Part shown: piece by piece, positions 35,636-45,528 of the stretch | Layout: every line of letters begins with the position of its first letter | Numbering within the stretch: position 1 is the first letter of the stretch | DNA from: Caenorhabditis elegans | Lineage: Eukaryota; Nematoda; Chromadorea; Rhabditida; Rhabditidae | NCBI RefSeq assembly: GCF_000002985.6 | Contig: NC_003281.10 | Location: 1,364,001-1,428,000, forward strand | Direction: 5' to 3' | Length of the DNA: 64,000 nt | The notes under the pieces: generated by a model | Seen by the model: only the letters and a program-made list of their open reading frames with translations | Told to the model about the DNA's origin: nothing | The model's database searches: none | Translations under genes and position numbers: made by a program

Positions 35636-35990
35636 GAATTTGCAGATTATTTTTTTTGCATAATAACCTTTGTTAGTTTTCGATATTTTTTCTTAAAATT
35701 TTCGGACAGGGGTTTTTAGACATTTGAAATCAAATGGCATCAACAGTTTCCTAAGAAAAAACTTATAGGAAGTATTAAAACTGGAAAAACGTAGGTACTT
35801 GGGGATCGCCTCCCCTTTATCGATTGGTGGACTGGGTTTGTATAATATTTCTCTACTTTCCCTAATTCTAATTTGAAAGAAAGTGCGCCTAGAACACACG
35901 CGGTTAATAAAAGTCTCTATGTCATATTTTTGCTGCTTTTTTTTAACATTTTAAAAAGATTAAAAGCTTATAGAAACATCACGGGTCCTC

Positions 35991-37305
35991 ATGCTGTGTA
36001 GAAACGTTTCTGCACAGTTTTGCGCAATCAATGAAACAGTGGATGGAATCATTGACAAATTGCAGAACATCAACACCTTGGTAGGTTGAAGAAGTTATTA
36101 TTGGAATTTGAAATTATTGAAATTTTGCAGCTTAATCCCCTGATCGGCGAACCAAAATCAAACCACGGTGCATATGATGATGACATTTTACAGCTGGACT
36201 TGCTGAGAGAAAAACTTCGTCTACAAATTGACAAGTTTCGAGAGATCTCTTATGATAGAAATGTTAGCTTTGCTAAGTTGGTAAGAGTTGAATTTATTTA
36301 ACATTGACAATTTCTTTCTGCTTTCCAGAACTTCATCGCGCAATTCAACACTATCATACAAGGACAACAATTGAGAACCATTTGCCTCTCATTGAAGAAC
36401 ACAGGGGATAGAGATGAAATTTGTGAATATGGTCGGCTTACGAAGAACATATTACAGCAGATTGCAGATCTGCAAAGGAGTTTTGAACAGGAAAATGAGC
36501 AAGTGGAAAATGAGAGCAGGGAACGGACCGAGAACAGTCTATCCGTTGATCAGACCCGGCAAGGAATAGAGAACGCGAGACTAGTCTTTGAAAAATTTAT
36601 TCCACTGGTTCATTCATTCAATGGGATTAGAAACCATCTAGATAAAATTTCAAATCATGTAAGTAAGTACCATCGTTCAAAATGTTTCTATAAAAAACCT
36701 TTTAGTGTTGTCCGTTATACGGTGAAGCACCACGTGTGACCGCTGGATTATTGGATGAAAGTTTAAGATCATTGGACGATGAACTCAAAAACTTTGAGGC
36801 GAAACTAAATGATTTCAACTCATTTTTGGAATACAAGTCACGGCAGCTGTTTGAATCGTGCTCGGTAAGCGTTGATTAGTACTTGATAAAATCTGATAGC
36901 CAATAGCAAGAGTTATGCAGACAAAAAGTACACTAATCAATAAAAATATAAATGTGTGCTGTCATAGAAAATATATTCTCGGTATTGACTGGCACAAGAA
37001 CAACGTTATAGAAAAAAGTCATTTGTTGCACCTAAACAGGGTTACAAATTTTTTTGAAAATTCGATCTTCCTTATAGGAGCTTGCTGCAAAAATGGACGT
37101 CCTGATTGCCGAAGGGGAAATATACACGATCTGCGTTCATCTGCCAGAGGCAATTGCAAATCAACACTTCGACGGGATCATACTTTGCGGGAAGAAAGCT
37201 AAGACGTTGTACGAGGAATTCTCAAAGCTGAGGATAAATATTGGAAAAGAGATGAATAAGCTGAAGCTGGAATACATCGTGACGCCAAATTCACGGCTTT
37301 TCTAA
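35991..37305 (+). CDS. Helical cluster family protein, 318 aa, five exons
   Basis: Coding exons are 35991-36080, 36131-36280, 36329-36658, 36706-36864 and 37078-37305 (30, 50, 110, 53 and 75 codons plus stop), all introns phase 0. It starts MLCRNVSAQFCA. Exon 2 begins LNPLIGEPKSNHGAYDDD. Exon 3 has LRTICLSLKNTGDRDEI, CEYGRLTKNILQQIADLQ and IRNHLDKISNH. Exon 4 begins CCPLYGEAP and ends LFESCS. Exon 5 has MDVLIAEGEIYTICVHL, ILCGKKAKTLYEEF and MNKLKLEYIV. An AATAAA lies 79 bp past the stop (37384). It is intact and the best full-length model of the family. No catalytic motif, signal peptide or membrane span is seen; mostly amphipathic helix is expected. Function unknown. Confidence 0.9.
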
Positions 37306-37965
37306 GATTTTAGGAATTTTTAATGTTTTAAATGTATACTTGTTAAGTTTGAACAACATCACTCATTTTTTACCGGTTGCTCTAATAAATGATCTTCACT
37401 TCTTGTTTTTGCTAACTAATAAGTATGATGAATAACTCCGAGGAATTGAAATTATTATTAGAAACTTATAGTTATTTTAAGTATTCATTTTAGACAAAAC
37501 TTTGCTTCGGACGTTCCAACCTTTAAAATGAATTTCAAGAATTGGTGCCGACTACGAAAATTTTGAAAAATTTGTTGTAATAAAGCTTCCATGTAATTTT
37601 TGTGACCACCCGAAAAGTCTTCCCTATTATTATATACAAAAAAACTAATGCTATCGTGATAACAGAACGATGCAGCGTTATCAATCGTATTCTCGTGCTC
37701 TGTCTTATGAAATTGTCTTCTCTAGTACAACTTACATGTTTTATTGTTCAATTTACTTGAGGTCGTCCTCTTTATATAGCATTCCTTATACATTGATTGA
37801 TTGTTAAATTGATTTAATATCCTGTTTTGGGTGCTCAAATATGTTCCACATAAAATCCACATAAATCCACATAAAATTCTATGCAGACCTCTCTCAATAC
37901 AAACCTCTATTGTTTCTTCGAAAAATAATGTTTGAATTTGTTTGCAGAATCATCAACACACAGAC
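37306..37965. other. Intergenic spacer between two cluster genes
   Basis: 660 bp containing the polyadenylation signal of the upstream gene (AATAAA at 37384-37389) and a run of related aaatccacataaa words near 37855-37875. A tttgcag at 37942-37948 precedes the next ATG by 17 bp and is a plausible trans-splice acceptor. Confidence 0.5.
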
Positions 37966-39319
37966 ATGAGCTACCCTTATTCCAACCACCACAGTGTATC
38001 ATCTTCTAGTGGTATCCCATTTCAGTCAGACGAAACGAACTATTTTTCCAGCAGTCGTGAGCCCGGAAAAGAAGTGTAAGAAAAAAGTTGAAACCTAAAA
38101 ACTTGAAAATATATTCAATTTTAAATACACTCAGTCAAGAGCGAGTCACGGCAACATGGTCCAAAACCATGCCTAATTAGTAAACCATAACTAAATAGCT
38201 TAAAACCATTGCTAAATTAGCAAAAAAACATTGTTAATTAGCAAAAAAGGCTAATTAGCAATGATTTTCAGCTATTTAGTTATGGTTTACTAATTAGGCA
38301 TGGTTTTGGACCATGTTGCCGTGACTCGCTCTTGACTGAGCAGGCCGAATATATTGAAAGTAGAAAGCAGATCTTCCAATATCCCAATGTACAGTAGACA
38401 TCAACAAAGTGCAATACCATCTTTCATGGAAAAAACAATAAGCATACGGGATTATCGACCAGATGAAAAAGAGGTGAGGGAATTGATGATTTTTCTAAAA
38501 ATTTATAAGAATTTTGCAGTTAAGAGTAGAGGACTATTACCCGAGGAGAGATGTGAAAAAGTTCCAAGAGGTCAGAGAAGGAAACGATCTGGATATTCTT
38601 CAAAGCTTTGACGATGAGAGGTTTGTATAAATCAAATGCACTAGTGTTCAAATCGACTGTAAAAAAGTTACTATAATATTGGTTCAAATTTGCATGCTTC
38701 ACCTACGTGCAATCTTTTTGTCGCAGCTGACATTAGAATATGTATCCTACAAAAATACAATATCAAATTTATATTTTATTTTCCAGCGAATACTTGGATA
38801 AGGAACACAGTTCAAGAATCCGCGATTTAGAAACTAAGAAGAGAAACTGCATTGCTAATTTCAAGTTGAAAAACAAAAAGGAAGTCGAAGAGTTATTCGC
38901 GAAGCTGATCAACATTTTACGTATCATCGAGCGTGAATTAGATCATAATTTGGAATGTGAAGCTTCGATTCATTTCTCCGACAGTATAGAACATCAAATT
39001 GAGGAATTCAATAAGCAGTCCGAGTACTTAGATCGATTCATGTTACGATCTAACTATCTCGATCAAGACTTTTTTGAAAATATTTCGGTGTGAAATTATG
39101 CCTACCTTTGATTAAGTATTATGTGATAAATTACAGGAACAAATCATAAAAATTGAAGGTATTGTCAACGACACGAACCTCCGCGCATTATGCATTCACT
39201 TTCAAAGAGCCTATAACAATAAGGACACCGAGAGAATGGAACTTTACAAGAGAGATCTGAAACCCTTACGTTTGGCCGTACGAGGAATGGCTCATGCGTC
39301 TGAGAAACTTGTTAATTAG
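37966..39319 (+). CDS. Second-type helical cluster protein, 265 aa, five exons
   Basis: Coding exons are 37966-38075, 38371-38473, 38520-38620, 38787-39087 and 39137-39319, total 798 nt with consistent phases. The N-terminus is serine-rich and polar (MSYPYSNHHSVSSSSGIPF). Exon 4 is a long helical segment: IRDLETKKRNCIANFKLKN, then ILRIIERELDH, FSDSIEHQIEEF and SEYLDRFMLRSNYLD. The last exon holds LRALCIHFQRAYNNKDTERM. It is the plus-strand counterpart of the 26546-27834 gene. Intron 1 contains a 211-bp palindromic element ending 30 bp before the acceptor. Spacing from the upstream gene (660 bp) is longer than usual for an operon. Function unknown. Confidence 0.87.
38130..38340. mobile_element. 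211-bp palindromic MITE in intron 1
   Basis: ctcagtcaagagcgagtcac is mirrored by gtgactcgctcttgactgag. The arms continue through ccaaaaccatgcctaattag into a short centre of aattagcaa repeats. It occupies about 70 percent of the intron and does not disturb the splice signals. Confidence 0.92.
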
Positions 39320-39475
39320 GACTATAATTCCTTGTTATACATGAATCATTTTTAAATGTTTTAAATTGCTTGCTATTGTTTTTGCATCACACTGTGAATA
39401 TGTTGCAGTAGTTTATATTTTGACCTCAACTTCTGTTTGATTTAACATTTTAAGACATTATTTACAGGGTCTTAG

Positions 39476-42173
39476 ATGTCGTGTAGAAATGTGTCTTCTC
39501 AATTTTGCGAAATTATTGAAATCCAGAATTTTTGGCTTCTATGGAAATTATTTTTAATTTTTTGATTTATAATATTGTTGAGAAGCACCATCCGCATTGA
39601 AAATTTGTAAAATTATGAAATTTGGCCCAAAACGGAAGATTTTACACAAAGCATTCATTACAGTCTTTTAAAAATGTATCAGGATCGTCAGTTTTTCGAT
39701 TTATGTGCCGTAAAATATGTCATTTTGTAGAGAAAAGTCTGTTACACAAAAATCCATGTTTGAAAATTTAAAATTGTTTTTATTAAATACTAAAAAATTG
39801 TAAAAATAAGATATTAACGTAAAATTGTTGAATATTTTCACATTAGAAATTAAATAATTAGAATTTCAAACAAGGATTTTTGTGTAACAGACTTTTCTCT
39901 ACAAAATGACATATTTTACGGCACATAAATCGAAAAACTGACGATCCTGATACATTTTTAAAAGACTGTAATGAATCCTTTGTGTAAAATCTTCCGTTTT
40001 GGGCCAAATTTCATAATTTTACACATTTTCAATGCGGATGGTGCTTCTCAACAATATTATAAATAAAAAAATTAAAAATAATTTCCATAGAAGCCAAAAA
40101 TTCCCGCGAATTCTGGAGTTCGTGAGGTGCCGCGCGAGTGCGCTCTAATAATTATGAACACTTGAGAAGAGCGTGTACAACAGGGGTGGGCGGCTAATAG
40201 CTGAATTAGCCGAATTAGTCGACCGGCTAATTCGGCTAATTCGGCTAATATTAGCCGAATTAGCCGTTAGCCGACCTTTTTACCGATTAGCCGAATTAGC
40301 CGTTAGCCGAGTTTCGATATTAGCAGACATTAGCCAAATTAGCCGAAATATTCGTTCGGCTAATTCGGCTAATTCGGCTAACAACAAATTATTATTGTTT
40401 AATTGCTTTCAGTGTGTTTTTGTTTCTGTTACCAATTGAATTATTGTCACTTACTTGATAACCCACAAAATTAGTGAAAAACTTGCTGAATCAACAAAAA
40501 AAAATCTGAAACTGATAAGTTAGCCGAATTAGCCGAATTTCAGCCGACCGGCTAACTCGGCTAATATTAGCCGAATTAGCCGTTAGCCGACTTTTTTCCC
40601 AATTAGCCGAATTAGCCGATAGCCGAAAATTTTGAAACACGGCTTCAGCCGAATTAGCCGTTAGCCGAAAAAAACGGTTAGCCGCCCACCCCTGGTGTAC
40701 AACTCCCCACGGCCACTGCTGGCGTCGATTTACGGCGCGTCGCGTGTCGCGTCGCGGCTCGAGTTTTATTGTAATTGTCCGTATGTTACAGCTGAATCCC
40801 ATATTCGGCGATCCCCGGGTAAATCCTGGGGCCCATGATGCTGACGTGCACCAGCTGAACTCATTTCGGGTAAAACTTCAACGACAAATTGCCGAGTTCC
40901 GGATGGCCGCTAGGAATGATGGATATAGTATGAAATTAGTATGTTACATGTTGTTTTAAGAAACTCCCAACAAATCGCCCGATTCAATTCCAGAACCTTA
41001 TCTCGAAATTCAATAACATTCTTCAAGGTCAGCCACTCAGAGCCATTTGCTTAACACTACAAAACGTCGTGGACAGAGCCGAGCCGGAGGAGATTTCTAG
41101 ATATGGGCAGCTTACGAAGAGCTTATTGAAGCAGATCACGGAGTTACAAGGGGAATTGGACAAGGAGCAGGAAATGTTTGAAAATGAGGCTAAACAACGT
41201 ATTAAGGAAAATCTATGGATTACTAAAACCAGGCTGAGTATCGAAATCGCAAGGATGGTATTTGAAAAATTGAGGCCTGTGCAGAATTCGTTTGATGTGA
41301 TCCGAAATCATCTTGGCAAAATTTCGAGTGAAGTATGCTGGAAGTTTTTGTTGAATCTTTTGAATATAATTTTTACAGTGTTGCTCATTACACGGTGAAA
41401 CTCCATTTTTTGGATTTGGCTTATTGGATTCTAGTTTTAGTTGTATTCGTAGTGAAATAGATAATTTCGAGAGAAGCCTGGATGTGTTCAACTCTTTTGT
41501 GGATTATACATCACCTACACTATATGAATCATGTTCAGTAGGTTTTTTTGGCTTAGACTTGGGCTTAGGCTTTGGCTTAATAATATGATTAAGCTTAGCC
41601 TTACGCTTGAGCTAAGGCTTAGGCTTAGGCCGGACAATTCCAACTTTCAAGGGATTTCCAATACTGATACTTTGAAATTTTCGTAAAATTGACATTTTTG
41701 TGAACATTTCTAAAATTTTTAATTTCTTTCATAAAATATCGAAAAAATTCCTGAAATTTTCGATTTCCACAGTGAAAACTACCGTGTGGCTCAAATTTTT
41801 GAATATCCTGCCTGAAGATTCCAGAAAATTAAGTTTTTTTTTTAATTCTAATTTTCGAGACTATTTAAACTTCCTGTAATTTATTTTCTAAAAATTCAAA
41901 TTTCCAGTTATCTCATTTTTTATACATATTTTGCAGAATTTTGCATCCCAAATGGACGTCCTTGTTACTCAACAAGATATTAAATTGATATGTGATCATT
42001 TGGCCGATGCAATTTCCAATCAACATTACGACGGGATCATACAGTACGGAAAGAAGGCTAAAACATTGTACAGCGATTTTTCCGCACTGAAAACTTTTAT
42101 AGGCAGAGAAATGAATAAGCTAAAGCTGGAGCATGTAGTGAGCCCCAATGCGAAGCTTAATGCGGATAGCTAG
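39476..42173 (+). CDS. Helical cluster family gene with first exon broken by an insertion
   Basis: The four downstream exons are intact: 40792-40938, 40994-41332, 41379-41537 and 41937-42173 (49, 113, 53 and 78 codons plus stop, all phase 0). They match 22993-24308 exon for exon. Motifs are LNPIFGDPRVNPGAHDAD, LRAICLTLQNVV, IRNHLGKISSE, CCSLHGETP and KLICDHLADAI. A recognisable first exon starts at 39476 (MSCRNVSSQFCEII) but stops matching its paralogs at 39522, where a 594-bp palindromic element begins. Reading on gives a stop within the element. The rest of exon 1 is not found beyond it. An in-frame ATG at 40783, just before exon 2, could start a 296-aa product. Probably a recently damaged or N-terminally truncated member. 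Confidence 0.72.
39523..40116. mobile_element. 594-bp palindromic element inserted in exon 1
   Basis: ccagaatt then tttggcttctatggaaatta at the left is mirrored on the right, where the complementary end carries an extra cgcgggaatt. The arms of about 270 bp contain gtgctt-ctcaac, ccgttttgggcc, cgatcctgatac and agacttttctctac words and meet near 39790-39870. No coding capacity. Confidence 0.92.
40181..40694. mobile_element. 514-bp hAT-type MITE with 8-bp target duplication
   Basis: It begins caggggtgggcggctaa and ends ttagccgcccacccctg, with gtgtacaa on both sides (40173-40180 and 40695-40702). Internal arrays of gccgaattagccgttagccg words run toward the middle from both ends. The ends and target size fit hAT elements. 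Open frames across it (repeating LAEL residues) are products of the repeats. It sits between the broken exon 1 and exon 2 of the 39476-42173 gene. Confidence 0.95.
40720..40787. repeat. gatttacggcgcgtcgcgtg repeat, copy 1
   Basis: gatttacggcgcgtcgcgtg, then tcgcgtcgcggctcgagttt and a ttgtccgtatg end. A matching copy is at 42308-42380 (gatttacggcgcgttgcgtg ... gtatttgtccatgtgg). These are dispersed repeat fragments bracketing the 3' half of the damaged gene. This one runs right up to the exon-2 acceptor at 40791. Confidence 0.75.
41541..41636. repeat. Degenerate TTAGGC-type repeats in an intron
   Basis: Variants such as ggcttagacttgggcttagg, ggcttaggcttaggcc and, in the opposite sense, aagcttagccttacgc occupy the first 100 bp of intron 4 of the 39476-42173 gene. 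Both orientations are present. Confidence 0.8.
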
Positions 42174-42558
42174 GAACATAAATAATATGTGTATGCTGAT
42201 GTGTTTTCTCACTGCCTAAACATTTGCCGGTACTTGTTATATTTATGATAAATTTTATCCTTTTTACACGGATTTCTGGCTTCCCTATTGAAATGGAAGA
42301 TGTGGGGTAGATTTACGGCGCGTTGCGTGTCGCGTCGTGGCTTGATTTTAGTTGTAAAAGTAAATGTATTTGTCCATGTGGAGCACACGAGATTGTCAAT
42401 GGAGCGCGAAAAATTCAACGAGGAAGGTCAGAACTGAGGAAAATTTGAAAATTTAGTCGATAATTGAAATAATTTTATTTTAACCAGTACACATCTATAC
42501 AATGGCTCAATAGCTCGACAATTATCGATTTTTTTTCGCTTAAAAATCCTGGGTCATG
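42174..42558. other. Convergent 3' intergenic region
   Basis: It lies between a plus-strand stop (42173) and a minus-strand stop (42559). It holds the second gatttacggcgcg repeat (42308-42380, extending to about 42416) and, for the minus-strand gene, an AATAAA complement (tttatt) at 42474-42479. Confidence 0.6.
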
Positions 42559-45238
42559 TCATTTTTTCAGCGCCTTTTGATATTCTTCCTCGTATAGCGA
42601 TTTGAGCCTGTTGAGTTTTTTGCCGACATCGATTTTTTCGACCTTCTCCTCGACTTGCTTCATTCCACGGACGATTGCCTTGGCGGCAAGACGTACAGGC
42701 ACTGATTCGGATAACTGGAAAATTTGGATTTTTAGGAATGTTTTTAAAAAAAATTAATTGCATTGGATTTTAGTAAAATTTGCGGCGAAAAAAATTCGAA
42801 TTTTTCAGATTTTTTTTAAAAGCGGAGCACTTGAATCAGTGAGTTTACAGAATTTTGAAAAATTTCAGTAAAAAAATTTGAATTTATCAGAATTTATTCA
42901 AACTTTTTTTTTTCGAATTTTTAGTATTTTTCTGAAATAAAATCGAATTTTTAGATATTTTGATCCAAAATGTTTGAATTTTCAGATTTTTTCAAACTTT
43001 TTTATTCATTCGAATTTTTTAAAATTTTCAAAAAGAAATTTGAATTTTTAAGATTTTCAGGATTTTTCTGAAATAAATTTGAATTTTTTAAAATTTTTAT
43101 GGAAATACAGTGCGCGCGCTTGCTATAGGACCCCCCCTAAATTTTGGCAGTATTGAAAAACTCCAAATTTTTCGTTGAAAACTATTATGATATTTGAAAT
43201 CAGGGTGTCGAAAAACCTATAATCCCATGTTTTCATGTATTTATCATAAAAATTGAGAGCACCCGACCAATATTTCAAAAATAAGGCCGCGCGTTTGCTA
43301 TAGGACCCCCTCAGATTTTCGAAAATTTTCACCGAAATTCTCGATTTTTCGAGTTTTTATGAAAAAATAAGTTTCAAAACTATGTTTAATTACGCTTATA
43401 AAGAGAAATTGTCCCTATTTATTACTTTTCAGAAAAATTCAAATTTCGATTTTTACTGATTTTTTACATTTTCAGATGTTTAAGCCCGAGAAGAAGCTCA
43501 CGTGCCACTTTTGTGCTTCAACTTCTATCACCTGATTTGAATAGTAGTTTCGCAGAACTTCGTAAATTTTGAGCTGATTTGGACAACTTAAACTCATTTT
43601 ACAGCACAATTTATGCGAAGCTTTTGCGCTGTTTTCAACTAACAAACTCATTATGGGCTCATAACTGAGCTCTCTACTGATAAATATTTTCGACAGTTAT
43701 CAGAGCATTTACCTGACACGTTTTGCTAACTGTTTCAGGCATGCAGTCACTGAGAAAAAAATTGCTCAACCATCTACAGGCGACGAATCTCGAGTTCTCA
43801 ATTTGCAGTACATTCTCAAGCTTTTTTATGTTGAGTGAATTTTCGATCACAGTAGATGGTTGAGCAATTTTTTTCTCAGTGACTGCATGCCTGAAACAGT
43901 TAGCAAAACGTGTCAGGTAAATGCTCTGATAACTGTCGAAAATATTTATCAGTAGAGAGCTCAGTTATGAGCCCATAATGAGTTTGTTAGTTGAAAACAG
44001 CGCAAAAGCTTCGCATAAATTGTGCTGTAAAATGAGTTTAAGTTGTCCAAATCAGCTCAAAATTTACGAAGTTCTGCGAAACTACTATTCAAATCAGGTG
44101 ATAGAAGTTGAAGCACAAAAGTGGCACGTGAGCTTCTTCTCGGGCTTAAACATCTGAAAATGTAAAAAATCAGTAAAAATCGAAATTTGAATTTTTCTGA
44201 AAAGTAATAAATAGGGACAATTTCTCTTTATAAGCGTAATTAAACATAGTTTTGAAACTTATTTTTTCATAAAAACTCGAAAAATCGAGAATTTCGGTGA
44301 AAATTTTCGAAAATCTGAGGGGGTCCTATAGCAAACGCGCGGCCTTATTTTTGAAATATTGGTCGGGTGCTCTCAATTTTTATGATAAATACATGAAAAC
44401 ATGGGATTATAGGTTTTTCGACACCCTGATTTCAAATATCATAATAGTTTTCAACGAAAAATTTGGAGTTTTTCAATACTGCCAAAATTTAGGGGGGGTC
44501 CTATAGCAAGCGCGCGCACTGTATTAAAATTTATCAGAATTTTTCATAATTTTTACAGAAAAAAATCGAATTTTTCAGCCAAAAAGTTTGAATTTTTAGA
44601 TTTGTTCAAATTTTTCAGAAATAAATTCAAATTTTTCAAAAAGAAATTTGATTTTTTTGAAATTTTTCAATCTTTTCAACCAAAAAATGGAGTTTTTCAG
44701 AATTTTTCAAACTTTTTTGAAAAAATTTCGAATTTTTTTTTCAAATGTTTCAGAAAGAAATTTGAATTTTCCGATATTTTATGAATTTTTCAGGGTTTTT
44801 CAAAATTTTCAGCCAAAAATTAATTTTTAAAATTTTTTTAAAAGAAATTTGAATTTTGCCAGAGTTTATTCGCATTTTTCAAAAATAATTTGAAACTTTC
44901 AAAATTTTGCAGTAAGAAATTCGAATTTTCCAGAATTTTTCGAACTTTTTTAAAAAAATTCCATTTTTTCTAATTTTTTCAAAATAAAATCGAATTTTAC
45001 GAAATGTCATGATTTTTTTTTTGAAATTATCGAAATTTCCAGAATTTTCAGAAAAAATTCAAATTTTTTAGAAATGTTCAAATTTTTTCGAAATTTATCG
45101 CAAAAAAACTGAATTTTTAATTTTTTTCAAAGCTTTTGCCTAAAAATTCAGAAATTTCCAATTCATTTTCCCCTAAAAAATAACCTGCTGAATCGTTTTC
45201 TCATTGTTGAGAAATGTGCGGAAGAGCCGGAACGGCAT
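42559..45238 (-). CDS. Small conserved protein resembling NCBP2-AS2 (KRASIM) family, 69 aa
   Basis: Two exons, 45238-45185 (18 codons) and 42714-42559 (51 codons plus stop), are joined in phase 0 across a 2.47-kb intron. The protein starts MPFRLFRTFLNNEKTIQQ, and exon 2 begins LSESVPVRLAAKAIVRGMKQ and ends EEEYQKALKK. The LSES-x-P-x-R-x-AA core and the size match my memory of the animal NCBP2-AS2 microprotein family, reported to be mitochondria-associated; this needs an alignment. A ttttcag directly precedes the ATG (acceptor at 45240-45241), and the stop of the glycolipid-transfer gene lies only 290 bp upstream, so an operon with SL2 trans-splicing is possible. The intron contains a 1.4-kb Tc3-like palindrome. 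Confidence 0.78.
43107..44523. mobile_element. 1.4-kb near-perfect palindrome with Tc3-type ends
   Basis: The arms 43107-43777 and 43852-44523 are almost exact reverse complements around a 74-bp loop. The outer ends read tacagtgcgcgcgcttgc then tataggaccccccc. A tacagtg start with a ctataggacccccc motif is characteristic of Tc3 and its relatives (Tc1/mariner, TA target). A second internal tataggacccccc lies about 190 bp in. Identical 69-aa frames at both ends are mirror products. No transposase frame is present, so it is non-autonomous. It lies wholly in the intron of the 69-aa protein gene. Confidence 0.95.
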
Positions 45239-45528
45239 TCTGAAAATATTGAATTTTATTGGAAATTTCCAAATTTTGGAACATTTCCAAAAGAATGCAG
45301 ATATTTCAACGATTTTTCGTCTTTTTTTTTCGTAAATAAAAAGGATTTTTTACATGATAAAGCGTACATTTTAAGGAATTTACAGGAAAAAAGAAGCACA
45401 TCACAATAAAATTTGGGGATTTGGGGTTCAGGAGGGTAAAAATAATAAATTAAATGATATTTTGAGCAAAAAAGAGCATAAAAATAGGCGAAAATCAGTG
45501 GGGAAAAATCAGCGAAAAATCAAAAAAT

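Noticed and set aside
40173-40439. 88-aa frame with LAEL repeats
   Set aside because: Derived from gccgaattagcc repeats of a hAT MITE.
43123-44506. Two identical 69-aa frames on opposite strands
   Set aside because: Mirror images at the two ends of the Tc3-like palindrome; no transposase similarity.
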